Assembly: GCA_022795805.1 (NCBI GenBank)
Contig: JAAWHK010000014.1
Span: forward strand, 1 to 41,246
Source: Hungatella sp.
GTDB lineage: Bacteria; Bacillota; Clostridia; Lachnospirales; Lachnospiraceae
DNA length: 41,246 bases
Reading direction: 5' to 3'
The notes below the pieces were generated by a model that was not told where the DNA came from, did not search any database, and was given only the letters and a program-made list of their open reading frames with translations. Positions 1 to 7,851 of this stretch are shown here, piece by piece; the first letter of the stretch is position 1; every line of letters begins with the position of its first letter. Both the position numbers and the translations under genes were made by a program.

Positions 1-2192
1 CCTGCGTCGCAGTGGGCGTGGGCCACGCCTGTGGAACCGTAGGCACCGCCTCCGCACCTGGTCTCCACCGGAACGGTGTCAATGATCGGCTGATCCAGGG
101 ATGTCGGCACTTTGTAGTCGTACATATTGCCGTTTAACAGAACGCCTGTGCCCGGATCCCAGATAATCTCCTCCCGGAGAGCACGGCCGGAAGCCATGGT
201 CAGGGCCATCTCCAGCTGGCCAAGCCCCGATGAGGGACGGATCAGTTTGCCGAAATCGTGGGCCGTACAGTAGTCCAGAATCTCCACCAGCCCGGTCTCC
301 GGATCCACGGCCACCTCGCAGAAGTCCACATTCATGGTACGTATCACGTCGTTCTGGAAGGGAACCTTTGGTTTGCCGCAGTAACCCACTGCCAGCTGCC
401 CGATCCCCACCAGGGACAGCTGCTTTGCAGGGTCGGCCTTTAAAGTGATCATGGAATCCACCAGATCCACCTCCTCCGGCGTCACCCCAAAGAGGGAGGC
501 CCCCGTCTCCAGTATCTGCTTTTTCAGCTGGACGGCCGCCTCCTTGGCAGCCCAGGTGCAGGTGGAACCTCTGTCCGCCGCGTCGCCTTTCTGCCAGTTG
601 GGATAATTGGCCGCATAGTACACGATCACGTCCTCCGGCTTCATGCCCATCTCCTCCGCGATGACCAGCTGCACCGCGTCCGGCCAGTAGGTGCCGATGA
701 GGGCCTCTGAGTAGGGCATATAGATTTTGCCGTCGGTGTTCATTCGCAGGTTAATATTATAGGAGATCATCCCCCAGGTCATGGACCAGCCGCTTCTGCA
801 GGCAATGCCGTGAAGACGGCCGTCTTTCAGTGTCTTCTTACCCGGAAGATGCCATTTTTCATCCCACTTAAAGGCCTTCTTCCCCGTCTCCATACAGGTC
901 TCAAGGGACGGTGCGGTGACCTTCACGTTCTTCATGATAACTTCTGATATATCCATGTTCAGGGTGTCCGCAATCTTTGCGAATGCCAGGTTCACCGGTT
1001 CCCACGCATCCTTTCCCGGATCCGCCGTGGTACAGGCCCCGTTGGTCACATAGTACTCCATCTCCGAATAGATATTGGGACAGGATGTGGACTTAAAGCC
1101 CTGGGCATTGGCAGGAAGCACCAGATGGCCGTGGGTCTTGTCGCCGTAGCCGCCTCTGGCCCCCGTCTGATGGACATTTTTGGACTGAACCGCCACCAGG
1201 GTTCCGTCGTTCTTAAAACCGATGCGCACCGTGAAAAAGCTCTGGGGTACATTGGCGTCAAAGGACTGGCGCCGGGTGCTGACACACCGCACGGGGACGC
1301 CTCCCAGACGTCTGGACAGCACCGGCGCCAGCTGGGCTCCCCTCTTTTCCACGAAATCACAGTACCGGGCCGCCATATAGGGACTTAAGGCCCTCACCTT
1401 GTCCTCATGAACGCCCATTCCCATGGAGGCCGATATGACAGGGCCGTTGGCGGGAAAATGGGCGTGGTTTGTCACGTAGCACATTTTCTCCCCGTCGGGA
1501 TTGCCCCATGGATCATTGTCCCAGTAGGAAAAATAAGCCGGCGGCATGGGGCGGAACTGATTCCACATGGGACGCCCGTACTCGATAACCTCGATGTGAT
1601 CCGCCTCTTTAAAGCCTTTCTCCACATTTCCGATCTCCCACTTTATGGGGGCCCCGAAGGTATTGCCCGTCATGTTGCTGTCCGGGTTCATCTCCGGCCG
1701 CAGGATGGGAGCCCCCGGCTTGCCCGCCTCCCGGCAGTCCAGCACAAAGGGCAGAACCTCCCATTTCACTTTTATGAGATCCAGGGCTTTGCGGCATGTC
1801 TCCTCGCTGTCAGCCACCACCACGGCGCCGCACTCATCCCCCTCGAACTCCGCCTCGTCGCCCAGAAGAGGACTCCTTCCCAGCTCATAGTAGGACGGCA
1901 CGTTCACCGGCATGGACGCCAGCTCCTCATCCTCCCAGGTCAGAATCAGCTTTACTCCCGGAAGCTTCTCTGCCTCAGAGATATCCAGGCTCTTGATCTT
2001 CGCGTGGCCGTAGGGGCAGCGAAGCGCCATGGCAGTCAGCGTTCCTTCCTTATATAAATCTGTCGGATACTTGGCCGCGCCGCTGACCATATCCCAGGAC
2101 TGCCTTCCCGGATGATTCCATGTGCCCACCACCTTAAACTCCTGACGGTCGTCATTGGTTCCCTCTAAAACCCATTTGCTGGTCTCTCCCAT
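1..2192 (-). CDS. Xanthine dehydrogenase-family molybdopterin-binding subunit (3' end outside window)
   Basis: This is the large catalytic subunit of a molybdenum hydroxylase (xanthine dehydrogenase/aldehyde oxidase family). About 730 residues lie in the window without a stop, and only a short C-terminus is missing. The start ATG (2190-2192) follows GGGAGG and shares one base with the TGA of the Fe-S subunit gene, so the two are translationally coupled. Family signs are RCPYGHAKI near residues 58-66 (the usual SPHARI region), HFPANG near 245-250, MGMGVHEDKVR near 257-267, and a C-terminal region with GTYWPDAVQLVIAEEMG. Two hallmarks are missing by eye: the GGGFGGK stretch after the KVR segment is replaced by YMAARYCDF (about 272-280), and the catalytic GxGEP region near the end reads RCGGGAYGSTG. 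It has no signal peptide and would need to travel with its Tat-signal partner. The substrate is unknown, and no FAD subunit is visible in the window. Confidence 0.85.
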   Translation of the reverse strand, partial: MGETSKWVLEGTNDDRQEFKVVGTWNHPGRQSWDMVSGAAKYPTDLYKEGTLTAMALRCPYGHAKIKSLDISEAEKLPGVKLILTWEDEELASMPVNVPSYYELGRSPLLGDEAEFEGDECGAVVVADSEETCRKALDLIKVKWEVLPFVLDCREAGKPGAPILRPEMNPDSNMTGNTFGAPIKWEIGNVEKGFKEADHIEVIEYGRPMWNQFRPMPPAYFSYWDNDPWGNPDGEKMCYVTNHAHFPANGPVISASMGMGVHEDKVRALSPYMAARYCDFVEKRGAQLAPVLSRRLGGVPVRCVSTRRQSFDANVPQSFFTVRIGFKNDGTLVAVQSKNVHQTGARGGYGDKTHGHLVLPANAQGFKSTSCPNIYSEMEYYVTNGACTTADPGKDAWEPVNLAFAKIADTLNMDISEVIMKNVKVTAPSLETCMETGKKAFKWDEKWHLPGKKTLKDGRLHGIACRSGWSMTWGMISYNINLRMNTDGKIYMPYSEALIGTYWPDAVQLVIAEEMGMKPEDVIVYYAANYPNWQKGDAADRGSTCTWAAKEAAVQLKKQILETGASLFGVTPEEVDLVDSMITLKADPAKQLSLVGIGQLAVGYCGKPKVPFQNDVIRTMNVDFCEVAVDPETGLVEILDYCTAHDFGKLIRPSSGLGQLEMALTMASGRALREEIIWDPGTGVLLNGNMYDYKVPTSLDQPIIDTVPVETRCGGGAYGSTGVAHAHCDA

Positions 2193-2911
2193 CAGCTCTT
2201 ACCTCCCTTTATGGCTTCTGCCGCCTCCAAAATCGCCTGTACATGGCGGGAATAGGTGCCGCATCGGCAGATATTTCCGGACAGTTCCGTCCGAATCTGC
2301 TCCTCTGTCGGATCCGGATACTTGGTCAGTATGTATTTGGCCACCGTAAACTGGCCCGGCGTACAGTATCCGCACTGGCTGGCGTCGTACTTCACATAGG
2401 CCTCCACCAGGGGGCGGTATACAGGATCGGCGGCAATCCCCTCCGATGTCTCAATCTCCTTCCCCTTACACTCCACCGCCAGAGTGGTGCAGGACAAGGC
2501 TGGCTTCCCGTCTATGAGCACCGTGCAGGAACCGCACCCGCCCCGGTCGCACATCTCCTTGGCGTTGCCCGTAAGGCCCACGGCCCTCTGAAGAGTCTCC
2601 CGCAGGGTCCAGTGATCCTCCACAAACACTTCCACGTCATTTCCGTTGATGTGCAGCACCATGCTGGCAGGCGCCTCCGCCTGGGAGTGCTTCTCCTTAA
2701 AATGCGTCTGAAGAGCCTGAAAATCCGCCGCTCTCTCCCCGCACACGGGACACACGTATGTCAGTTCCTCCAGGATCCTGCCGCCGTCTCCGGATGCCGC
2801 CTCTGTCTCACTGCCCAGGACCGTACCGATCCCCAGGGCGGAAAACGCCACCCCCGCCAGGCCGGCTCCCCCGGCCTTCAGAAAATCACGCCGCGATACT
2901 TTTCCACTCAT
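2192..2911 (-). CDS. Tat-exported (2Fe-2S)-binding subunit with a zinc-finger-like insert
   Basis: This is the small electron-transfer subunit of the molybdenum hydroxylase encoded just downstream. The first 35 or so residues form a twin-arginine signal (SRRDFLKAGGAG then a hydrophobic stretch), which implies export as a folded holo-complex. A segment at about residues 52-70 has CPVCG followed by two histidines (H-x4-H type), like a C2H2 zinc finger; this is not part of the standard family fold. Next come the ferredoxin-like cluster motif (CDRGGCGSC plus a later Cys) and the C-terminal [2Fe-2S] domain with CGYCTPG and CRCG. I chose the ATG at 2911, not the upstream ATG at 2944, because GGAAGGGAAGG lies just before it and the Tat motif then sits at the usual distance from the N-terminus. 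Two MarR operators precede the gene. Confidence 0.9.
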   Translation of the reverse strand: MSGKVSRRDFLKAGGAGLAGVAFSALGIGTVLGSETEAASGDGGRILEELTYVCPVCGERAADFQALQTHFKEKHSQAEAPASMVLHINGNDVEVFVEDHWTLRETLQRAVGLTGNAKEMCDRGGCGSCTVLIDGKPALSCTTLAVECKGKEIETSEGIAADPVYRPLVEAYVKYDASQCGYCTPGQFTVAKYILTKYPDPTEEQIRTELSGNICRCGTYSRHVQAILEAAEAIKGGKS

Positions 2912-2952
2912 GTTTCCTTCCCTTCCTTTCTCATCTGATCTCATTCATGGTA

Positions 2953-2974
2953 AATAACTAGATTTCTAGGTATT
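2953..2974. promoter_or_regulatory. MarR operator, site 1
   Basis: The core CTAGA-TT-TCTAG is a perfect palindrome with a 2-base spacer. The arms extend to 10 bases each with one mismatch (AATAACTAGA / TCTAGGTATT), centred at 2963.5. It lies 42 bases upstream of the Fe-S subunit start. Two further copies of the same palindrome surround the marR gene, so the assignment to that regulator is a strong inference. Confidence 0.8.
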
Positions 2975-2988
2975 TAACTTAAGAATAT

Positions 2989-3008
2989 TCAGGCGTAAAA
3001 CCGCCTGA
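2989..3008 (-). terminator. Weak terminator-like hairpin after marR
   Basis: A perfect 7-bp stem TCAGGCG/CGCCTGA with a 6-base loop sits downstream of marR. On the minus strand it is followed by AATATTCTT, a poor U-tract. It lies between MarR operators 1 and 2, so it may partly separate marR transcription from the hydroxylase genes. Confidence 0.4.
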
Positions 3009-3026
3009 CTCATTGCCTGTCACCTA

Positions 3027-3048
3027 TTTAACTAGACTTCTAGGTAAT
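3027..3048. promoter_or_regulatory. MarR operator, site 2
   Basis: The core CTAGA-CT-TCTAG is again perfect, with AT-rich extended arms, centred at 3037.5. That is 74 bp, close to seven helical turns, from site 1, so dimers on both sites would face the same side of the DNA. Confidence 0.8.
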
Positions 3049-3065
3049 TGGCCGCAGTATATACT

Positions 3066-3527
3066 TTATCCGCTGGTATTGGCCATCATCTTGTCCAGGA
3101 GAAACTCCAGAACAGCCAGCTCCTCCCCGGTAAACCCCTCAAATTTACCGGAAATATAGTCGTCAATGGTCTGATTAAGCTCAGGCTCTATATCCCTGGC
3201 CCGGTCCGTCAGAACCAGCCTCCTGTATCTGCCGTCCTCCGCCAGAGGCTCCCTGCGGATATACCCGTACTTCTCCAGATAGTTCACCAGGCTGGTGGCC
3301 GACGAACTTTTTATGTCCAGAAATTCCTCCAGATCCTTGGTAAACACATCCCCGTTTCGGGACTCTGTCATTATAAAATGGAGGCTGACGGCCTGCACGC
3401 AGGACAGGGGGGAACCGCCCTGAAACTTTCCGGCCAGCTGACGCTTCATCTTGTGATTCAGCTTTTCCAGTTTTCCCATAATACGTTTCTCTGTCAATTC
3501 GTCTCTTCCCCTGCTCTCTCCCTGCAT
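3066..3527 (-). CDS. MarR-family transcriptional regulator
   Basis: A 153-residue winged-helix regulator of the MarR type. The middle of the protein has the DNA-binding region (LEEFLDIKSSSATSLVNYLE, then a wing with YGYIRREPLAEDGR YRRLVLTD-type sequence), flanked by the helical dimerisation segments expected of this family. The ATG at 3527 has GGAGG eight bases upstream. The gene lies directly upstream of, and in the same direction as, the two hydroxylase subunits. Identical palindromes lie over its own start region (3566-3587) and in the gap before the Fe-S gene. The simplest reading is a repressor that controls itself and the hydroxylase, released by a small aromatic or phenolic ligand as in other MarR proteins; the ligand is not known. 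Confidence 0.9.
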   Translation of the reverse strand: MQGESRGRDELTEKRIMGKLEKLNHKMKRQLAGKFQGGSPLSCVQAVSLHFIMTESRNGDVFTKDLEEFLDIKSSSATSLVNYLEKYGYIRREPLAEDGRYRRLVLTDRARDIEPELNQTIDDYISGKFEGFTGEELAVLEFLLDKMMANTSG

Positions 3528-3565
3528 GTCCCAATCCTCCGGCCTCTTATCTTTCCCTGATCTCC

Positions 3566-3587
3566 GTTAACTAGAACTCTAGTTATT
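3566..3587. promoter_or_regulatory. MarR operator, site 3 (autoregulation)
   Basis: The core CTAGA-AC-TCTAG is perfect and extended by TTAA/TTAT flanks, centred at 3576.5. It lies immediately downstream of the -10 box of the marR promoter, over the expected transcription start, which is a classic repressor position. Confidence 0.8.
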
Positions 3588-3615
3588 ATCATACTACATC
3601 GGCGGGAAAAGTCAA
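3588..3615 (-). promoter_or_regulatory. Promoter of marR
   Basis: On the minus strand TTGACT (3610-3615) and TATGAT (3588-3593) are separated by 16 bases. Transcription would start near 3581, inside operator site 3. Confidence 0.65.
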
Positions 3616-3749
3616 GAGCCGGTTAAACAATTATTAAATAAAATTTAACATTCTTCCGCTTAAACATATAGTATACTTATGAATAAGCCTATAGCAAACA
3701 GACAACCGCCGGAGACAGCAACCGGCAAACGAACATAGAGGAGGAACCT

Positions 3750-4592
3750 ATGAGACGAAAACGTACGATTCTGCTGGGCATATTCATGGTCTTGTCATTT
3801 TCTTTTACTGCCTTTGCTAAAAATGAAAGTAACGCTGTGCAGCCGGCTTTTGCACCAGTCAGCTCACCGGCTGCTTTACCGAAAGCAAAAAAGGAGGCTG
3901 GGTTAGACGATTATTCTGTGTTCCGGCCATTATCGGAAACGGATGATTTTGAAGAAATAAAGGCTTTGGAATCGGAGATGCTTAAACGGGCCAATTCTCT
4001 TTATACCTTCGGTAAATTAAAGAAGAACATGACGGCTTCGGATATTGATTATAATAAAGCTGTCAAAATCTATATGGATAACGCGGACAGTGTGTTGAAT
4101 GATTCTATGAAGAATAAGGAGAAATTTCGTTCATTTCTTGACACCGCGGAGCCTATTTGGGTGCTGCAGGTATCTTTGGGCAATCAGACAGTAACCTATA
4201 CATTTAACATCGGAAGACCGGTAAGAGATGAAATAAGAGGCCTTCTTACTTCGGAACAGCTTGCGAAACTGGAAAGAGAAGCCGGCCACTGGAAGATTGT
4301 AAAGGTTGCATGGGGAGACGGAAAAGGAGACGACTATAAAGATTATATAAGAGAGGGAATGGCACAGGAGAACCTCAGGGATGAGTCGTCTGTAGTTGTG
4401 ATCGGGGGAACGCCGGGGATTGGCCAGCCGCTGGCAATTATGTATGAGAAAGAAACGGTAAAAGTGATCCCCGCTTCTGCAGCAGCGAATGACAGACTGA
4501 AGTCCCTGATGAAACAGGACGGCATACAGACACCGGCGGATGATCCCATAGAAATCTGTGATCTTGATGATTACATCGCTGCATTGAATTAA
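3750..4592 (+). CDS. Secreted protein of unknown function
   Basis: A 280-residue protein that I do not recognise. It begins with a clear Sec signal peptide (MRRKRTILLGIFMVLSFSF, cleavage likely after TAFA). The mature part is acidic and mostly helical by composition. It includes a lysine-rich middle (residues 85-130) and a glycine-rich segment VVVIGGTPGIGQP near 217-229. There is no lipobox, sortase motif, or Cys pair. AGAGGAGG precedes the ATG at 3750 by six bases. A TATACT box at 3672-3677 is a plausible -10 for its own promoter. It stands alone, divergent from marR and convergent with the ABC operon, and a strong hairpin ends it. Its lower GC and codon use differ from the GC-rich neighbours. 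Confidence 0.8.
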   Translation: MRRKRTILLGIFMVLSFSFTAFAKNESNAVQPAFAPVSSPAALPKAKKEAGLDDYSVFRPLSETDDFEEIKALESEMLKRANSLYTFGKLKKNMTASDIDYNKAVKIYMDNADSVLNDSMKNKEKFRSFLDTAEPIWVLQVSLGNQTVTYTFNIGRPVRDEIRGLLTSEQLAKLEREAGHWKIVKVAWGDGKGDDYKDYIREGMAQENLRDESSVVVIGGTPGIGQPLAIMYEKETVKVIPASAAANDRLKSLMKQDGIQTPADDPIEICDLDDYIAALN

Positions 4593-4616
4593 CGTTCGCA
4601 AAAAAAATTTCGCTTT

Positions 4617-4642
4617 AAAGCCCCGCAGCCTGCGGGGCTTTT
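4617..4642. terminator. Intrinsic terminator between convergent genes
   Basis: An 11-bp stem, AAAGCCCCGCA / TGCGGGGCTTT, closes on a 3-base loop and ends in T residues on the plus strand. On the minus strand it is followed after a few bases by a run of eight T. It probably ends both the secreted-protein transcript and the ABC transporter operon. Confidence 0.85.
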
Positions 4643-4724
4643 CAAATAAATTGTTTAAGTCCTGATTCATCAAAGGCAAACAGCTGCTAACTCTGTCTGC
4701 CGTCTCCAGGGCCCCAAAGTCCTG

Positions 4725-5522
4725 TCAGTTTGCCAGCAGCATCCTGTCATTGGCAAATTCTTCCCCGCTGGCCTCGGCGAACTTCCTCAAAAGGTCCTCC
4801 ACCTTCAGTTTCTTCTTCTCCTCACCGGCCACGTCGAAGATAATCTGGCCGTTGTTCATCATGATCAGGCGGTTGCCGATATGAATGGCGTCCTTCATAT
4901 TGTGGGTGATCATCAGGGTAGTCAGGTGATCCTGGTTGACAATGTTCTCCGTGGTCTCCAGAACCTTGGCCGCCGTCTTGGGGTCCAGGGCAGCCGTGTG
5001 CTCATCCAGAAGCAGAAGCTTGGGCTTTTTCAGGGTGGCCATGAGAAGGGTCAGGGCCTGCCTCTGGCCTCCTGACAGCAGCCCCACCTTGCTGGTGAGC
5101 CGGTTTTCCAGCCCAAGACCCAGCTTGGCAAGCATATCCCGGTAAAGCCGCCGCTCCGCCGACACGATCCCCTTTTTAAGGGTTCTCTTGTCCCCCCGCC
5201 TGAGAGCCAGGGCAAGGTTCTCCTCGATTCCCATGGTGGCGGCCGTGCCGTTCATGGGATCCTGGAATACACGGCCAAGAAATACGGCCCTCTTGTATTC
5301 CGGATACTTGGTTACATCCACTCCGTCGATGATGATCTGACCCTCATCCACCTTCCAGGTACCTGCGATGGCGTTGAGAAGGGTCGACTTGCCGGCGCCG
5401 TTTCCGCCGATGACCGTCACAAAATCCCCGTCGTTTAATGTAAGGCTTAACCCTCTTAAGGCCTGCTTTTCATTGACCGTACCCGGGTTAAAGGTCTTTG
5501 AGATACTCTTCACTTCCAACAT
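4725..5522 (-). CDS. ABC transporter ATP-binding protein (TrpZ/BCAA-like)
   Basis: A 265-residue ABC ATPase with Walker A GGNGAGKST, signature LSGGQRQAL, Walker B LLLLDEH and switch His in MITHNMKDA. It is the third gene of a substrate-binding protein/permease/ATPase operon. Its ATG shares one base with the TGA of the permease gene. In the TrpXYZ-type family this subunit powers uptake of an aromatic or related amino acid; the substrate here cannot be read from the ATPase. The operon ends at the bidirectional terminator about 80 bases downstream. Confidence 0.92.
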   Translation of the reverse strand: MLEVKSISKTFNPGTVNEKQALRGLSLTLNDGDFVTVIGGNGAGKSTLLNAIAGTWKVDEGQIIIDGVDVTKYPEYKRAVFLGRVFQDPMNGTAATMGIEENLALALRRGDKRTLKKGIVSAERRLYRDMLAKLGLGLENRLTSKVGLLSGGQRQALTLLMATLKKPKLLLLDEHTAALDPKTAAKVLETTENIVNQDHLTTLMITHNMKDAIHIGNRLIMMNNGQIIFDVAGEEKKKLKVEDLLRKFAEASGEEFANDRMLLAN

Positions 5523-6460
5523 CAGGAATTCCCTCCCTTTTTCTCCATGCCGCTCTTCTTCCCTATCCCTGCAAAATACCGTTCCTGCCAGATCGGAATG
5601 GCCAGGAAAACAGCCACCACCAGGGCTGACAGAAGCTTTAACAGATCCGTGTCAATTCCCATCCAGATAACTACCTGCAAAACCAGATAGTAGATGATGG
5701 AGCCGAAGGACACTGCCAGCAGCTTAAAGCCGAAATTCCTGAAGATCGATCCGAACACTGCTTCCCCGATAATCACCGCCGCCAGGCCGATGACAATGGC
5801 CCCCCGGCCCATGTTGATATCCGCAAATCCCTGATACTGGGTAAGGAGCGCCCCGGAAAAAGCCACAAGCCCGTTGGATATCATAAGTCCAAGCACCCGC
5901 CCCAGATCGGTGTTGATGCCCTGGGCCCTGGCCATCTTGTCGTTGCAGCCCGTGGCCCGCAGGGAGCATCCCAGCTCCGTCCCGAAGAACCAGTACAGAA
6001 TGCCGATGAGGATGACCGTGATCAGAACCACGATGAGAATTGTATTTTTAAAGAAAGGCACGTTCTTAATAAACCGCAGAGACACCAGAAGGGGAAACTT
6101 ATCCACATTGATGGCCTGGTTGGCCTTTCCCATTATTTTCAAATTCACGGACCACAGCCCCAGCTGGGTCAAAATTCCGGACAGGATGGCCGGAATCCCC
6201 ATAAACGTGTGAAAAAGCCCGGTGACAAGGCCTGCCGCCATGCCCGCCGCCAGCGCGGCTGCCATGGAAACCCACACATTGTTGCCGGCAAGCATCATCA
6301 TGATGCACACCGCGCCTCCGGTACACATGGAACCGTCCACTGTCAGATCCGCAATATCCAGGATGCGGTACGTCAGATACACGCCGATGGCCATGATCCC
6401 CCAGATCAGTCCCTGGGCCGCCGCCCCGGGCAGCGCATTTATCAAACTCATAATCTCCAT
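5522..6460 (-). CDS. ABC transporter permease (TrpY/branched-chain family)
   Basis: A 312-residue integral membrane protein of the branched-chain amino acid/TrpY permease family. It has about eight to nine hydrophobic segments and the conserved DLTVDGSMCTGGAV stretch near residues 37-50 and GCNDKMARAQGI near 175-186, characteristic of this subgroup. The start ATG at 6460 follows AGGAGA; a second in-frame ATG three codons on is possible. It couples to the ATPase gene by a one-base overlap and is separated from the binding-protein gene by 137 bases containing a partial terminator. Confidence 0.9.
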   Translation of the reverse strand: MEIMSLINALPGAAAQGLIWGIMAIGVYLTYRILDIADLTVDGSMCTGGAVCIMMMLAGNNVWVSMAAALAAGMAAGLVTGLFHTFMGIPAILSGILTQLGLWSVNLKIMGKANQAINVDKFPLLVSLRFIKNVPFFKNTILIVVLITVILIGILYWFFGTELGCSLRATGCNDKMARAQGINTDLGRVLGLMISNGLVAFSGALLTQYQGFADINMGRGAIVIGLAAVIIGEAVFGSIFRNFGFKLLAVSFGSIIYYLVLQVVIWMGIDTDLLKLLSALVVAVFLAIPIWQERYFAGIGKKSGMEKKGGNS

Positions 6461-6555
6461 AATTTTTCTCCTAGTCCGTTATCCGTGATGCATCTTCCCT
6501 CCGGCCGGCATCCGAATCCGCCTGTCCGCTGTCTATCTGCCTATCCGCCAAAAGG

Positions 6556-6581
6556 GCAGCAGGAAGAAAACTTCCCGCTGC
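6556..6581 (-). terminator. Partial terminator between binding-protein and permease genes
   Basis: On the minus strand GCAGCGGGAAG pairs with CTTCCTGCTGC (one G-T wobble) around a TTTT loop, followed by CCTTTT. Such a leaky hairpin after the first gene often gives more binding protein than membrane subunits. That role is inferred. Confidence 0.5.
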
Positions 6582-6597
6582 TTTCTCAGATTCTCTC

Positions 6598-7689
6598 CTA
6601 TTCTTCGATTGCCTCATATCCGTCCGGAATCTGGATTCCCAGGGAATCGCAGATCGTCTTGTTGTACTTCTTGGTAAACTGAGGCGCATACTCGATGGGC
6701 ATCTGGGAGATATCGGACTCGCCTTTTAAGATTTTAGCGGCCATTTTTCCGGTTCCCACGCCCAGGTCGTAATAGCTGATGGACAGAGTGGCCACGCCGC
6801 ATCCCCTGCACATGCCCTCCTCGCCGACGATAATGGGAATTCCGGCAGGACGGCAGATATTGTCGATAATCTCCGTCGCAGACGCCGCCGTATTGTCTGT
6901 GGGGATGTAGATCACCTCACACTCGGAGGACGCCTTGGTGGCGATGGTGGACAGATCGTTGGAGTCGGAGAAAGAATAGTACTCACAGGTATATCCCATG
7001 CCCTCCAGGGCTGCCTTCACCGTGTCCACCTGATACTGGGAATTGGCCTCGGCGGAACAGTACAGAAGTCCCACCTTCTTCGCATCCGGGAACAGCTCGT
7101 TGAGCATGGCCGCCTGCTCGTCAAGAGGAGCCAGATCAGAGGTTCCGGAGATGTTTCCCCCTACGGTGCCGCTAAAATCGTCGATCCCCAGGGCAACGCC
7201 GTACTCCGTGACGGAGGTTCCCAGAATGGGGATCTCGTTGGTTCCCGCCTGGGCCGCCTGCAGCGCCGGTGTGGCATTGGCCAGGATCAGGTCCACCTCC
7301 CCGGAAACAAAGTTGTTGATAATGGTGGAACAGGTGTTGGAGTCGCCCTGAGCGTTCTGTTCGTCAAAGGTGACCGCGTCCCCCAGCTCCTCCTTCAGTG
7401 CATCTATAAATCCCTTGGTAGCCGCGTCCAACGCATCGTGCTGAACCAGCTGGCAGATGCCTACCTTGTAAGTCTCTTTATCTGCCGCTTCGCCCTCCGG
7501 GGCTTTGGCGTCTTCACCTCCGGCAGCCGTCGTCTCGGCTCCGGCGGCTGTGGTCTCGCCCCCGGCGGCTGTGGTCTCGGACCCGGCGGCTGTAGTCTCG
7601 CTGCCTGAGCCTGAACCGGAACATCCTGCCATGGACAGAACCACGGCCCCGGCAAGAATCATGGAAAGTACTTTACCTGTTTTTTTCAT
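6598..7689 (-). CDS. ABC transporter substrate-binding lipoprotein (TrpX/DUF534 family)
   Basis: A 363-residue lipoprotein with signal MKKTGKVLSMILAGAVVLSM and lipobox Cys at residue 23. The ATG at 7689 was chosen over an upstream one because GGGAGA precedes it and the signal peptide starts there. A linker of four ETTAAGx heptads (about residues 29-56) tethers the binding domain, which begins at YKVGICQLVQHDALD. It shows the TrpX-like ABC_sub_bind fold, including ANATPALQAAQAGT and PILGTSVTEYG. Relatives include streptococcal TrpX and Clostridioides difficile CD0873, which bind aromatic amino acids; that substrate is only a possibility here. It is the first gene of the operon with a strong promoter 50 bases upstream. 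Confidence 0.9.
   Translation of the reverse strand: MKKTGKVLSMILAGAVVLSMAGCSGSGSGSETTAAGSETTAAGGETTAAGAETTAAGGEDAKAPEGEAADKETYKVGICQLVQHDALDAATKGFIDALKEELGDAVTFDEQNAQGDSNTCSTIINNFVSGEVDLILANATPALQAAQAGTNEIPILGTSVTEYGVALGIDDFSGTVGGNISGTSDLAPLDEQAAMLNELFPDAKKVGLLYCSAEANSQYQVDTVKAALEGMGYTCEYYSFSDSNDLSTIATKASSECEVIYIPTDNTAASATEIIDNICRPAGIPIIVGEEGMCRGCGVATLSISYYDLGVGTGKMAAKILKGESDISQMPIEYAPQFTKKYNKTICDSLGIQIPDGYEAIEE
7520..7603. repeat. Four 21-bp tandem repeats inside the lipoprotein gene
   Basis: Units at 7520, 7541, 7562 and 7583 each begin CCGGC and end in TCTCG plus two or three variable bases. They encode ETTAAG plus a variable residue in the linker between lipid anchor and binding domain. 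The unit length is a multiple of three, so copy-number change keeps the frame. Confidence 0.9.
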
Positions 7690-7735
7690 AATACTGTCTC
7701 CCTTGCTCAAAATTGATTTTTTAAGTTCAGGAGAT

Positions 7736-7764
7736 ATCATACTACAAAATTGTGCGGGCGTCAA
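7736..7764 (-). promoter_or_regulatory. Promoter of the TrpXYZ-like operon
   Basis: On the minus strand TTGACG (7759-7764) and TATGAT (7736-7741) are 17 bases apart. Confidence 0.75.
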
Positions 7765-7851
7765 TCCTATGATGCTTTAAATTCACATAAATTCAACGCA
7801 GTAAAGTGTTTTTTTGCCAAAAAGCCATCATATCCCGCCGCAGATCGCCGG

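Noticed and set aside
1407-2057. Plus-strand frame of 216 codons
   Set aside because: It lies wholly inside the molybdopterin subunit gene on the opposite strand, has no ribosome site, and its protein is rich in His, Arg and Pro as expected for an antisense shadow of GC-rich code.
7505-7780. Plus-strand frame of 91 codons across the 21-bp repeats
   Set aside because: It is antisense to the lipoprotein linker repeats; the repeats are explained by the ETTAAGx heptads on the minus strand.
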